44,609 nucleotides of DNA from Burkholderiales bacterium (lineage in GTDB: Bacteria; Pseudomonadota; Gammaproteobacteria; Burkholderiales; Casimicrobiaceae): assembly GCA_025354165.1 (NCBI GenBank), contig JANXNI010000066.1, forward strand, positions 1 through 44,609, read 5' to 3'. The position numbers were made by a program, and so were the translations under genes. Shown here one piece after another: positions 25,613-34,066 of this stretch (positions are counted from its first letter, which is position 1; every line of letters begins with the position of its first letter). The notes beneath the pieces were generated by a model, which made no database searches, was not told the DNA's origin, and worked only from the letters and a program-made list of their open reading frames with translations.

Positions 25613-26587
25613 TCATGCCGTGAGCACACGCGGGAGCGGCTTCCCGTCGAGCCACGCGTTGAGCGCTTCCACGACGTCGCCGTAGAACTTGCGGAACACC
25701 GGCTCGCATACGAAGCCGAGATGCGGCGTGAGTACGACATTCGGCAGCGCGATGAACGGATGCGTGGTCGGCAGCGGCTCTTCACTGAACACATCAAGCG
25801 CCGCCATTGCGGGGCGTCCTGCCTTCAGTGCGGTGACGAGCGCCGCTTCGTCGGCGAGTCCAGCGCGCGAGGTGTTTACAAAAATCGCGTCGGATCGCAT
25901 CGCGCCGAACTGCGCAGCGCCGAACAAATGCTTCGTCGTCGGGCCAAGTACGAGATGTGCCGTGATGAGGTGTGATGTGGCGATCAGCTCATCGAATGTG
26001 ACGGAGGTTGCGCCTTTGGCCGCCGCACGCTCGGGCGTCATGTTGGGCGACCAGGTCACAACCTGCATGCCGAACGCGCGCGCGATGTTGGCAACGCGCC
26101 CGCCGATTTCGCCGAGACCGACGACGCCGATGCGCTGACCGTGCAGCACCGGCAGCATCGAATCGTGCGGTCGCCACTCGCCGCGCAGCATCGCATTGCT
26201 GTGACTCACGAGGCGCTTTTGCGCAGCGAGGATCAGCGCCCACGTCATCTCGTTGGTCGCGTCCTTGTTCGGCCCCCAACCCGTGTGCAGTACCGGTATG
26301 CCGCGCGCGGCGAGGGCCTTGGTGTCGAGTGCGCCATTGCGCGTGCCGGTGAAATGCACGAGTTTCAGGTGCGGCAATTGATCAATGAGGTCGGCCAAGA
26401 GTGGCGTGCGATCGCGCATGAGCACGATGGCACTCGCCGGCTTGAGCGCATCCACGAGTGCTTGTCCGCGCAGCGGTTCTGTGTGTACGCGCACCTCGGC
26501 GCGAGCGTCGATGCCAGACCAGTCTGCGTACTCGCGCGCGACGCGCTCGAAGTCGTCGAGCACGACGATGATGGGTTTGCTACTCAT
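25613..26587 (-). CDS. D-2-hydroxyacid dehydrogenase family protein
   Basis: A 324-residue NAD(P)-dependent oxidoreductase. The cofactor motif GQRIGVVGLGEIGGRVANIARAFGM lies near residue 150. The catalytic triad is visible: Arg in FVNTSRAGLADE near residue 238, Glu in DVFSEEPLP near residue 268, His in LTPHLGFVCEP near residue 291. The enzyme interconverts 2-hydroxy and 2-oxo acids; the substrate is not evident. It starts 12 bases after the end of a Bug-type receptor gene and is the last of the minus-strand run. The two may act on the same organic acid. Confidence 0.9.
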   Translation of the reverse strand: MSSKPIIVVLDDFERVAREYADWSGIDARAEVRVHTEPLRGQALVDALKPASAIVLMRDRTPLLADLIDQLPHLKLVHFTGTRNGALDTKALAARGIPVLHTGWGPNKDATNEMTWALILAAQKRLVSHSNAMLRGEWRPHDSMLPVLHGQRIGVVGLGEIGGRVANIARAFGMQVVTWSPNMTPERAAAKGATSVTFDELIATSHLITAHLVLGPTTKHLFGAAQFGAMRSDAIFVNTSRAGLADEAALVTALKAGRPAMAALDVFSEEPLPTTHPFIALPNVVLTPHLGFVCEPVFRKFYGDVVEALNAWLDGKPLPRVLTA

Positions 26588-26599
26588 GATGAACGCTCA

Positions 26600-27556
26600 T
26601 TAGTCCGCTTTGATGCCGTAATCCTTGACCACTTTGCCCCAGATATCAATTTGTTTCTCGATGAACACGCGTGCGGTTTCAGGTGTGCCGCCGATGATAT
26701 TGATACCTTGCGCCTGAAGTTTTTTCGCGATCTCGGGGTTCTGAATCGCTTTGTTTACTTCTGCGTTCATGCGGGCGATGATTTCTGGCGGCGTCTTTGC
26801 GGGCGCGAGCACGGCCCACCACGCGGGCGCGTCGAATTGTCCGTAACCGAGTTCGGCAAGCGTCGGTACGTTCGGCAGCTCAGGAGTGCGTTTGGCGGTT
26901 GTCACCGCAAGCGCACGCACACGGCCGCTATCGATATGCGGCTTGACGACGAACACGGAGCCCGTGACGAGCGGCACATGACCGCCCACCGCGTCTTGCA
27001 TCATTGGACCGCCGCCTTTGTACGGCACATGTTGCCAGTTCAGGTTGTTGCTTTTGCCGAGCAAGGTCATCGCAAGGTGGGCTAGGCTGCCATTGCCGAT
27101 ACTGCCGTAGCTCACATTTTTGTTCGCTTTCAGCGCGGTCACGACGTCGCCGAACGTTTTGTATTCCGAACTGGCGGGCGTGGCGATCACCATCGCCGCG
27201 GTTCCGATCAACGAGATGGGGGCGAGGTCTTTTTTCGTGTCGTATGGGAGACTGGGAATCAGCGCCGGATTAACCGCGTGCGAATCAAAAACCACCGCGA
27301 AGGTGTAGCCGTCAGCCGGTGCTTGCGCAACGTATGCAGCGCCGATTGAGCCCGAAGCGCCGCCTTTGTTTTCGACGATGACCGTTTGCCCCAACTGCGC
27401 TTGCAACGGTTGCGCCAGGATGCGTGCCACCTGATCGACTGAGCCGCCGGGTGGAAACACCGCCACTAGCTTGATGGGTTGTTTACCAGGCCAGGCCTGC
27501 GCTGAACAAAGCACAGCGGAGAGCGCGACGAGCGCGGCTAAAAGGCGAGTGAACAT
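26600..27556 (-). CDS. Bug family (TctC-like) solute-binding receptor
   Basis: A 318-residue periplasmic protein with a Sec signal (MFTRLLAALVALSAVLCSAQA). The mature protein opens WPGKQPIKLVAVFPPGGSVDQVARILAQPL, and contains VENKGGASGSIGAAYVAQAPADGYTF, both hallmarks of the Bug family that is greatly expanded in Burkholderiales. These receptors bind carboxylates or amides for TctAB-type transporters. No tctA or tctB is nearby, which is common for the family. It is upstream of a D-2-hydroxyacid dehydrogenase gene and downstream of a racemase-like gene. Confidence 0.93.
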   Translation of the reverse strand: MFTRLLAALVALSAVLCSAQAWPGKQPIKLVAVFPPGGSVDQVARILAQPLQAQLGQTVIVENKGGASGSIGAAYVAQAPADGYTFAVVFDSHAVNPALIPSLPYDTKKDLAPISLIGTAAMVIATPASSEYKTFGDVVTALKANKNVSYGSIGNGSLAHLAMTLLGKSNNLNWQHVPYKGGGPMMQDAVGGHVPLVTGSVFVVKPHIDSGRVRALAVTTAKRTPELPNVPTLAELGYGQFDAPAWWAVLAPAKTPPEIIARMNAEVNKAIQNPEIAKKLQAQGINIIGGTPETARVFIEKQIDIWGKVVKDYGIKAD

Positions 27557-27625
27557 GGTGGGACGGCTCCTGAAAAACGACAACTACGGGAGCGGTGAAG
27601 TGTATCGATCGCTACGCGATCTGCA

Positions 27626-28267
27626 TCATGAAAGTTTTGCTTTGAGCAGACGCACTGCGCTGTCGGGTGTCGTAAAGACGGGCAAACCGGTGGCGGTTGC
27701 GACCGCATCGCGAGCCCGTGCCATGCTGAACTGTGCGAGCGCGATCACGCCCGCGCCCTGAGCTTTCAAGCGTAGCGCAGCGTCAACAACCTGTTGGTCG
27801 TGCGATGCCATATCGCCGACGTTGAGCGCGTTCATCGCGTCCGCTACGAGCTCACACAGCGGTTGCGCGTGGGGAGGAAATTCCGGCGGCATTGAGACAA
27901 GCGTCGGCGCGAAGCTTGCGATCAGCCCGATCTGTTGCCCAGACGCGACGGCTTCGGCAATCATGGCTTCGTTAGGCTTAAGCACCGGAATCGCTGCATG
28001 CTGCACGGCGACCCGTTCGATGCACAACCCGAATGCGGAGCAGGTGAAAAGGATGGCCTGCGCGCCGCTGGAAACTGCGTAATCGGCCAACGTTGTAAAC
28101 CGCTTGTGCATTGGCTCGTCGAGAGTTCCACCGTTTGCGGCAAGATCAGCCGAGAGACTGTCGTCAAGCAGATGCTGTCGCGCGGCGTCGGGCCAGAGAC
28201 GTGAAAACGCGCCGTTGATCGGCGCGATCGAATGCGTTAGCGCGTGGATAAGGGCGATGCGAACCAA
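27626..28267 (-). CDS. Asp/Glu racemase family protein with one catalytic cysteine
   Basis: A 213-residue protein of the Asp/Glu/hydantoin racemase superfamily. The first active-site motif is present as AILFTCSAFG near residue 80. At the second site, where two-base racemases have a cysteine, it reads GVIALAQFSMARA near residue 180, with no cysteine. This is the pattern expected for a decarboxylase-like or isomerase-like member, or for a non-racemising branch, so the name racemase should be taken as family only. It lies 70 bases upstream of the Bug receptor gene on the same strand. Confidence 0.8.
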   Translation of the reverse strand: MVRIALIHALTHSIAPINGAFSRLWPDAARQHLLDDSLSADLAANGGTLDEPMHKRFTTLADYAVSSGAQAILFTCSAFGLCIERVAVQHAAIPVLKPNEAMIAEAVASGQQIGLIASFAPTLVSMPPEFPPHAQPLCELVADAMNALNVGDMASHDQQVVDAALRLKAQGAGVIALAQFSMARARDAVATATGLPVFTTPDSAVRLLKAKLS

Positions 28268-28279
28268 GTCAGGTGCCGA

Positions 28280-28765
28280 TCAGACCAAAACCGGACGATC
28301 TGATTGCTCGTTCGGCCCCATGTCGGCTGCGAAATGCTCGCGCTGCAGCTCGCCGATTGCTTTGATGCCTTCGCTCAATCCGGCCTCGAACGCGCCGTTG
28401 CCGAAGTGCTTCTCTAGCGCCCGACAAATCGCGTCCCACTGCGCCTGAGTTACGAATTGATTAAACCCGCGATCGGCGACAATTTCCACGCGACGTTCGG
28501 CAAACAACAAGTACAACAGCACGCCGTTGTTGTGCTCGGTATCCCATACGCGAAGCTGAGAAAACCACTCAATTGCTCGGTGTCTTGGTTGCATGTGCTT
28601 CACATGCATGAGCGGCCAGTGAGCCTCGACGACGAGGCGAATTTGCCCGCTTGACCCACGCTCACCCATGCCAATGGCGTGCTCCAACGCGTCCATCGCC
28701 GAGGTAGGCAGCGCTTTCTTGACAGCGGCGCGAGTCGTCGCTGCGTGTTTAAGTATGCGACTCAT
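28280..28765 (-). CDS. TPM domain protein without signal peptide
   Basis: A 161-residue protein. The TPM domain (about residues 35-130) includes IRLVVEAHWPL, VWDTEHNNGVLLYLLFAERRVEIVADRGFNQFV and AICRALEKHFGNGAFEAGLSEGI, the latter being the usual end of the domain. No signal peptide or membrane span is seen, unlike its neighbour. The start overlaps the stop of the YgcG-like gene by one base (TAATG), so they are translationally coupled. The TPM family is linked to membrane-protein maintenance, but its molecular role is not settled. Confidence 0.88.
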   Translation of the reverse strand: MSRILKHAATTRAAVKKALPTSAMDALEHAIGMGERGSSGQIRLVVEAHWPLMHVKHMQPRHRAIEWFSQLRVWDTEHNNGVLLYLLFAERRVEIVADRGFNQFVTQAQWDAICRALEKHFGNGAFEAGLSEGIKAIGELQREHFAADMGPNEQSDRPVLV

Positions 28766-29724
28766 TAGCTACTCCCGCCGCCGTCGCCCCAACCACCGGA
28801 CGCACCACCACCGCCAAAGCTGCCGCCACCGCCCGAGAATCCGCCACCACCTCCGCTACCACCGCCCCCAAAACCGCCGCCGGATGACCAGCCGCCGCCA
28901 CCGAAACCGCCGCCACCTCGATACACACTGGTGCCTCCCAACGGCGAACGACCAAGCGAGCCGAAAATACCCTTCAAAATCATGGCACCGACGAAGCCGA
29001 CAAAGGCGGCAATACCAGCAGCTGGCAACGCACTGGTGAAGAAAAATGTACCGATGCCAGCGATCACGCCAACCACCAGTGCTGGCAGCACAAACGAGAG
29101 CACCGCGACCACGCCTAGCAATACCGGAGCCATCCCCGCGAGGGATTCGATCATGCTATCCGTCGCAGTCGCGTTGTGGCTTTGCACCCACTGGCCTTTG
29201 TCGTTAACGGTGGTCGCCGCCGCCAGATTTTCTTTAGAAACAGCGAGTTGAATTTTGTCGATGCCCGCCTCGATACCCTGCGCGAACTGGCTCTTCTTGA
29301 AGAACGGTGTGATGGTGTCGCTGATGATGCGTTTGGCCTCCACGTCAGGCAGCGCGCCTTCCCAGCCGTAGCCGACTTCGATGCGAAGTTTTTTCTCCTT
29401 CATCGCAACGATGAGGATGGCTCCCGTGTCCTTGCCTTTTTTTCCGATCTTCCAGGCTTCGCCGACGCGAATGCCGTATTGGTCAATCGTTTCCGGTTCA
29501 GCGGTTTTGACAATAAGTACCGCGAGTTGTCCGCCGGTGGTTTGTTCAAACGCAGTCAGTTTTGCTTCGAGTGACTGTTTGCCATCCGCGCCGAGGATGC
29601 CCGCAGCGTCGGTGACGCGGGAGACGAGCGGCGGAATTGGGGCGTCTTGGGCGAACGCGAACGTGCACATCAGCGCCGCAAGAAATGAGGCGACATACAG
29701 GCAGAAGCGTTGATTGGAAAGCAC
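28765..29724 (-). CDS. TPM domain protein with glycine-rich tail (YgcG-like)
   Basis: A 319-residue envelope protein. Starting at the GTG at 29724, a Sec signal (RFCLYVASFLAALMCTFAFA) is followed by the TPM domain: PPLVSRVTDAAGILG, LAVLIVKTAEPETIDQYGIRVGEAWKIG and RIEVGYGWEGALPDVEAKRII. Two hydrophobic segments follow (about residues 200-265), then a C-terminal tail of about 55 residues that is almost entirely Gly and Ser with a few Phe and Trp. An AAGGG lies ten bases before the GTG. A REP doublet upstream separates it from lemA. Confidence 0.9.
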   Translation of the reverse strand: MLSNQRFCLYVASFLAALMCTFAFAQDAPIPPLVSRVTDAAGILGADGKQSLEAKLTAFEQTTGGQLAVLIVKTAEPETIDQYGIRVGEAWKIGKKGKDTGAILIVAMKEKKLRIEVGYGWEGALPDVEAKRIISDTITPFFKKSQFAQGIEAGIDKIQLAVSKENLAAATTVNDKGQWVQSHNATATDSMIESLAGMAPVLLGVVAVLSFVLPALVVGVIAGIGTFFFTSALPAAGIAAFVGFVGAMILKGIFGSLGRSPLGGTSVYRGGGGFGGGGWSSGGGFGGGGSGGGGGFSGGGGSFGGGGASGGWGDGGGSS

Positions 29725-29756
29725 TATGGGGTGGCCCTTGCGGAGTTGGGCCTGAC

Positions 29757-29837
29757 GGGAGCGGCTATGCCGTGACCCAACGGTGAATAAATTTTCATGC
29801 TCAATCAACGTTGGGGCGCGACGGAGTCGCTCCTACA
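29757..29837. repeat. degenerate REP doublet, between lemA and the TPM gene
   Basis: The right unit, read on the minus strand from about 29837, begins TGTAGGAGCGACTCCGTCGC and continues CGCCCCAACG. The left unit from about 29757 reads GGGAGCGGCTATGCCGTGAC then CCAACGG. Both keep the GGAGCG-stem-CCAACG frame, and they face each other as in the other two GTAG doublets. Confidence 0.7.
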
Positions 29838-29857
29838 GGGTGCAGACGATAGGAAAA

Positions 29858-30472
29858 CTACGGTTTCGCAGGAACGGCAGGTTTATTGAAATCAACCTTC
29901 GGTGCGGTCTTGATTTCGGCTTCATTTTCTACGGTGAACTGTGGCTTTTCCTTGAAGCCGAACACCATGGCCATCAAATTCGTCGGGAACGAAACGACCG
30001 TGTTGTTGTAACCCTGAATCGCTTTGATGTAGCGATTGCGCGCCACGGTGATGCGATTCTCGGTGCCTTCTAGCTGCGCGGTGAGATCGCGGAAGAGTGC
30101 GTCACTTTTGAGGTTCGGATAGTTTTCCGAAACGGCGAGTAATCGGCTCAACGCGCCTTGCAATTGATTTTGTGCAGCGATGAATTTCTGGAACGCTTCA
30201 GGGTTGTTGATGAGTTCAGGCGTGGCTTGAATGCCAGTGGCGCGTGCGCGTGCTTCCACGACCTTGGTCAGCGTGTCCTGCTCTTGCGACGCGTAACCTT
30301 TGACGGTGTTGACCAGATTGGGGATGAGGTCCGAGCGGCGCTGATACTGGTTCAACACTTCCGACCACGCCGCTTTAATCGACTGATCGCCCTGCGCCAT
30401 GTCGTTGTAGCCGCAGCCGGAGAGGCCGAGCGTGGCAGCCAGGGCCGCGAATGCTAGAAGAATTCGTTTCAT
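29858..30472 (-). CDS. lemA: LemA family lipoprotein
   Basis: A 204-residue lipoprotein. The N-terminus MKRILLAFAALAATLGLSGCGYND has a lipobox (LSGC). The LemA core starts at AAWSEVLNQYQRRSDLIPNLVNTVKGYASQEQDTL, which is highly characteristic, and ends with YNTVVSFPTNLM-like residues (seen as YNNTVVSFPTNLMAMVFGF). The C-terminal 25 residues are low-complexity. LemA genes are often next to TPM-domain genes, as here, which suggests a joint role at the envelope. Confidence 0.95.
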   Translation of the reverse strand: MKRILLAFAALAATLGLSGCGYNDMAQGDQSIKAAWSEVLNQYQRRSDLIPNLVNTVKGYASQEQDTLTKVVEARARATGIQATPELINNPEAFQKFIAAQNQLQGALSRLLAVSENYPNLKSDALFRDLTAQLEGTENRITVARNRYIKAIQGYNNTVVSFPTNLMAMVFGFKEKPQFTVENEAEIKTAPKVDFNKPAVPAKP

Positions 30473-30606
30473 TTTTTAAGTCCTCCGCTGGCGCTCACAG
30501 CAGGTGGGGGAGAGCGCAGTTTGTGAAAGTGATCGCAATATGCCCGCACTGGGGCAGTTTTTCAAGGGCTGTATTTTTTCGCGATTATGCGACCAGCGAT
30601 GAAAAG

Positions 30607-31344
30607 TTACGCCACCAGTGCCTTGGCCTTCATCAAGTCATCCCATGCTTTGGCCTTTTCGAGCGGGCTGCGCAGTAGGTAGGACGGGTGATAAGTGACA
30701 ACGATGGGCACGCCGTCGCGTTGACTGCTGGCTGCGGGCAACGCGCGCATCGCGCCGACCGTGTCGTCACGATTCAGCAATGTCTGAGCAGCGAATTTGC
30801 CTGCGGCCAGTAGCAGTTTGGGCTGCGCTAATGCAATCTGACGTTTGAGATACGGGGTGCAGGCAGCGATTTCATCCGGCTCGGGGTTGCGGTTGCCAGG
30901 CGGGCGGCATTTGATGACATTCGCAATGTAGACGCCGTCGGCGCGCTTTTTGCCCACCGCGACAAGCATCGCATCGAGCAATTGACCAGCTTTGCCGACG
31001 AACGGTTCGCCCAGCTTGTCTTCGTTCTCGCCCGGCGCTTCGCCGATCACCATCCACGAGGGCGAACGATCTCCAACGCCAGGCACGGCGTTTGTGCGGG
31101 TGTTGCAGAGTTTGCACGCGGTGCAGGCAGCGATGCTGGCAACTAGCTCGTCCCAGGTTAGACCCGCGATCACTGCTTCCCGGTCCGCTGCGGACTGCTC
31201 CGGTTCGTCAGAGCGTTCCGGAGACACGACCGTCGCGACCATCGGAGCGGGCAATTCGTCGACGGTTGCTTCGGTAACACCCGGGTGGTTAACCCAGATT
31301 GGCGTCAAACCCATTTCGCGCAGGATGACTTCGCGACGGGTCAT
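30607..31344 (-). CDS. uracil-DNA glycosylase, family 4
   Basis: A 245-residue DNA repair enzyme that removes uracil from DNA. The N-terminal 75 residues are variable and low-complexity. The core begins with a cysteine cluster CTACKLC, followed by motif A GEAPGENEDKLGEPFVGKAGQLLD near residue 115, IKCRPPGNRNPEPDEIAAC, and motif B YHPSYLLR near residue 220. The four cysteines for the [4Fe-4S] cluster of family 4 are visible. It overlaps rimI by four bases; the tsaB-rimI-udg order is common in betaproteobacteria. Confidence 0.93.
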   Translation of the reverse strand: MTRREVILREMGLTPIWVNHPGVTEATVDELPAPMVATVVSPERSDEPEQSAADREAVIAGLTWDELVASIAACTACKLCNTRTNAVPGVGDRSPSWMVIGEAPGENEDKLGEPFVGKAGQLLDAMLVAVGKKRADGVYIANVIKCRPPGNRNPEPDEIAACTPYLKRQIALAQPKLLLAAGKFAAQTLLNRDDTVGAMRALPAASSQRDGVPIVVTYHPSYLLRSPLEKAKAWDDLMKAKALVA

Positions 31345-31811
31345 AGCAATACCTGCATTAACACCGCATCTTCGCGCTCGCTGTCACGTGTGCCATTCGG
31401 GTAATACTTGGGCCGAACGCCTGACTGCGCGAAGCCGCGCGTGCGATAAAACGCTTGCGCCGAAAGATTTGATTCGCGAACCTCCAGATGCACGGTTCGC
31501 GCACCGCTCCCCTGCAATCGCTCGGCCAGTTCGATCCAGAGCAAAAGCGCGACGCCTTGCCGCCGCATTGCAGGCGTCACTGCAATCAACAACAGCTCGG
31601 CCTCATCCACCAGCAATCGCGCCACGGCAAACCCGCTCACAGCCCCGTGGTCGCGTGCAATGAGGCAGAGGTAGCCGGAGGCCAGCGCGTCGTGAAAATT
31701 GCGCTCTGTCCACGGATGCGAGTTCGACAGACGCTCGATCTCTACGACCGCCTCGATGTCGGCTGTGCTTAACAATTCAACGGTGGCGGTTGAAAAGCTC
31801 AGGCTGCTCAT
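31341..31811 (-). CDS. rimI: ribosomal protein S18-alanine N-acetyltransferase
   Basis: A 156-residue GNAT enzyme that acetylates the N-terminal alanine of ribosomal protein S18. It shows VVEIERLSNSHPWTERNFHDAL near residue 20, which is typical of RimI, the acetyl-CoA site VTPAMRRQGVALLLW near residue 80, and VRESNLSAQAFYRTRGF near residue 115. The operon position between tsaB and a family 4 uracil-DNA glycosylase, with four-base overlaps on both sides, supports the assignment. Confidence 0.93.
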   Translation of the reverse strand: MSSLSFSTATVELLSTADIEAVVEIERLSNSHPWTERNFHDALASGYLCLIARDHGAVSGFAVARLLVDEAELLLIAVTPAMRRQGVALLLWIELAERLQGSGARTVHLEVRESNLSAQAFYRTRGFAQSGVRPKYYPNGTRDSEREDAVLMQVLL

Positions 31812-32503
31812 GCCACGGCCTCGCGTGCCCGTTGGCGTTCGACCTCGGTGAGGGCGACGTTATTGCGAACGTAGAGGGGTTCGGCATGCATGGGATCAGT
31901 GCTTTCGCCGCGTGCCAGTTTGCGTGCGGCGACCCGAGCTACGCCGTGCGCCCAGTGGGCTTCAGAGTGCGCGCTGGCTGTCGAATTGGAAACGTGCGGT
32001 TCGGGCAATAGATGCGCTCCTGAACCGATCAACACGGCTCCCGGTGCGACGACGACGGCGTCGGGCGCCGAAAGGGTCGTTGCCGCGAGCCGCTGTAAAT
32101 CGCCATCGGCTCGTCGCACAAACGAAGCGCTGAAAACCTCTCGCATGCGGGCGTCGAGAACCACACAAACGGCGGCCGCTGTTGAAGTTTCCGCCAGCGC
32201 TTCCAGTGAATCGACGGTGATGAGCGGGCGCTGCCAGGCGTACGCCAGCGACTGCGCCGTCGCGCAAGCCGTTCGCACGCCCGTGAAGCTGCCCGGCCCC
32301 GCGCCGAACGCGATGGCGTCTATCGCCGACGCCGTCAACCCAGACGCAACGAGCACACGTTCAATCGCAGGCAATACCCAAGCCGAGAGCTTCTGATCAT
32401 CGCGCACAAACTCCGCCGCGAGCACTTCTTCACAACGTTGCCCGCGCAGAATGGCGACGGCACCGATGTGCGCTGAGGTTTCGATGGCGAGGATGCTAGG
32501 CAT
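31808..32503 (-). CDS. tsaB: tRNA threonylcarbamoyladenosine biosynthesis protein TsaB
   Basis: A 231-residue protein of the TsaB/YeaZ family. It opens with ILAIETSAHIGAVAILRG, followed by LPAIERVLVASGLTASAIDAIAFGAGPGSFTGVRTACATAQSLA, with GPGSFTGVR being diagnostic. TsaB works with TsaD and TsaE to place threonylcarbamoyl on A37 of tRNAs that read ANN codons. It is first in the three-gene minus-strand operon and is divergent from rlmD, 87 bases away. Confidence 0.95.
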   Translation of the reverse strand: MPSILAIETSAHIGAVAILRGQRCEEVLAAEFVRDDQKLSAWVLPAIERVLVASGLTASAIDAIAFGAGPGSFTGVRTACATAQSLAYAWQRPLITVDSLEALAETSTAAAVCVVLDARMREVFSASFVRRADGDLQRLAATTLSAPDAVVVAPGAVLIGSGAHLLPEPHVSNSTASAHSEAHWAHGVARVAARKLARGESTDPMHAEPLYVRNNVALTEVERQRAREAVA

Positions 32504-32590
32504 AGGCCACGATTCTAGGCGCGGGCGGCCGCAGCGACACGCCGCCTAGAATTGCGCCTTCGCTGAATCCTGCTAACGCCGCACGCCACC

Positions 32591-33907
32591 ATGTCCATCA
32601 CGCTCGCCATTGAATCCATCGACCACGAAGGCCAGGGCATCGCTCGCAACGATGGCAAAGCGGTATTTGTCGAGGGCGCGCTCGCAGGCGAAATTGTCGA
32701 AGCGCGAATTACGCGTAGCAAACCGACGTTCGAAAAGGCCGTCGTAGAGCGCATCATCAAGCCGAGCGCGATGCGCGTGACGCCGCAGTGCCCGCACTTC
32801 GGCGTGTGCGGCGGATGCAGCATGCAGCACCTCGACGCTCGGGCGCAGCTTGCCGCCAAGCAGCGGGTGCTGGAAGACAACCTGAAGCACATCGGAAACG
32901 TCGAGCCCGAGCAGGTGTATTCGCCGATTGAAGGCCCGCATTGGGGCTATCGTCAGCGCGCGCGGATTTCCGTGAAATACGTCGCGAAAAAGAATACCGT
33001 GTTAGTGGGTTTTCACGAAAAAAAATCGAGCTTTGTCGCGGATATGCGCGAATGTCATGTCTTGCCGCCGCATGTTTCGGCATTGCTGATGCCTCTGCGT
33101 GACTTGATTGGCAGCACGAGTATTCGTGATCGCCTGCCGCAGATTGAGTATGCCGAGGGCGACGGGTTGCCGATGCTGGTGCTGCGGCACATGGAGCCGC
33201 TGGCAGACGCGGATTTCGCGCTGCTGCGGGACTTTGCCGCAGCGCACCACGTGCAGTGGTATTTGCAGCCGAAAGGCCCGGACACTGCGCACCCTCTCCC
33301 CGGAGCGGAGCACACGTTGGGCTACAAGTTGGGCGAGTTCGGCCTGCGCTTCAGCTTTCAGCCGACCGAATTTACTCAGGTCAATCCGCACATTAACGCC
33401 ATGCTGGTGCGTCGCGCGATGCGGTTGCTTGATCTTCAACCGACTGATCATGTGGCCGATTTGTTCTGTGGGCTGGGCAATTTCACGTTGCCGATTGCGC
33501 AGCGTGCGGCGTCGACCTATGGCATCGAAGGCTCGGCAGGGCTGATCGCGCGAGCGCACGAAAACGCTTCTTTGAACGGGCTGACGAACAAAACCGAATT
33601 CGCCGTGGCGAACCTGTTTGAGATCGCGGAGGACTGGTTTGACACCATTTCGACGCCTTCGCGACCGATTAACAAACTGTTGATTGATCCGCCGCGTGAC
33701 GGTGCCGTGCAAGTCGTCAAAGCGCTACCAGAAGCGGCCAGTGGGCGAGTGGAGAGGCTGGTTTATGTCAGTTGCAGCCCGTCAACGCTGGCGCGGGACG
33801 CCGGAATTCTTATTCATGAAAAGGGTTATCGGCTCATGGGCGCAGGTGTGGCGAACATGTTTCCGCACACCGCTCACGTCGAATCTATTGCACTTTTCAC
33901 GGCGTAA
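32591..33907 (+). CDS. rlmD: 23S rRNA (uracil-5-)-methyltransferase RlmD
   Basis: A 438-residue RNA methyltransferase that makes m5U at the 23S position 1939 equivalent. The N-terminal TRAM domain (about 1-58) is followed by the [4Fe-4S] ligands in CPHFGVCGGCSMQHL and a further cysteine in ECHVLPP. The SAM motif is VADLFCGLGNFTLPIA near residue 295. The catalytic region has LLIDPPRDGA and VYVSCSPSTLARD, the nucleophile being the Cys in the latter. No terminator oriented for it is seen immediately downstream; the hairpin at 33963-33981 suits the other strand. Confidence 0.96.
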   Translation: MSITLAIESIDHEGQGIARNDGKAVFVEGALAGEIVEARITRSKPTFEKAVVERIIKPSAMRVTPQCPHFGVCGGCSMQHLDARAQLAAKQRVLEDNLKHIGNVEPEQVYSPIEGPHWGYRQRARISVKYVAKKNTVLVGFHEKKSSFVADMRECHVLPPHVSALLMPLRDLIGSTSIRDRLPQIEYAEGDGLPMLVLRHMEPLADADFALLRDFAAAHHVQWYLQPKGPDTAHPLPGAEHTLGYKLGEFGLRFSFQPTEFTQVNPHINAMLVRRAMRLLDLQPTDHVADLFCGLGNFTLPIAQRAASTYGIEGSAGLIARAHENASLNGLTNKTEFAVANLFEIAEDWFDTISTPSRPINKLLIDPPRDGAVQVVKALPEAASGRVERLVYVSCSPSTLARDAGILIHEKGYRLMGAGVANMFPHTAHVESIALFTA

Positions 33908-33954
33908 ATTCGCGGCTAAGTCGTTGATTTAAAGGCATTTGTGAAAACGCAGGC

Positions 33955-33981
33955 AAAAAAAAGCCGGGGTTTTGCCCCGGC
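33955..33981 (-). terminator. intrinsic terminator, minus strand
   Basis: Read on the minus strand: GCCGGGG-CAAAA-CCCCGGC, a perfect 7-bp stem, followed by eight T (33962-33955). It is correctly oriented for a minus-strand transcript, not for rlmD. Confidence 0.85.
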
Positions 33982-34066
33982 CTCAAATTGCTGTTGATTC
34001 TAACTAAGTCACCCCAGAGACTATACCGAGCGAGGGTCTCTCACACGTCATAACCACTGATTTGAC
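33955..34066 (-). ncRNA. candidate small RNA on the minus strand
   Basis: On the minus strand a TATAAT box (34078-34073) would start transcription near 34066. About 110 bases later an intrinsic terminator follows. In between, AGAGAC and GTCTCT (34041-34036 and 34021-34016) can pair around a 14-base loop. No open reading frame of note lies inside. The -35 region is only T-rich, so the promoter is not fully convincing. It might alternatively be the 3' end of a longer transcript starting nearer nasT. I do not recognise a known RNA family. Confidence 0.5.

Noticed and set aside
26141-27085. 314-codon plus-strand frame opposite the dehydrogenase and Bug genes
   Set aside because: It spans two genes on the other strand and shows no recognisable protein motif.
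28765-28930. Simple repeat CCACCGCC at the end of the TPM gene as a possible tandem-repeat element
   Set aside because: It is explained by the Gly-rich protein tail encoded on the minus strand.
33963-33981. Hairpin as the terminator of rlmD
   Set aside because: On the plus strand the A-run comes before the stem and no T-run follows; orientation fits the minus strand only.
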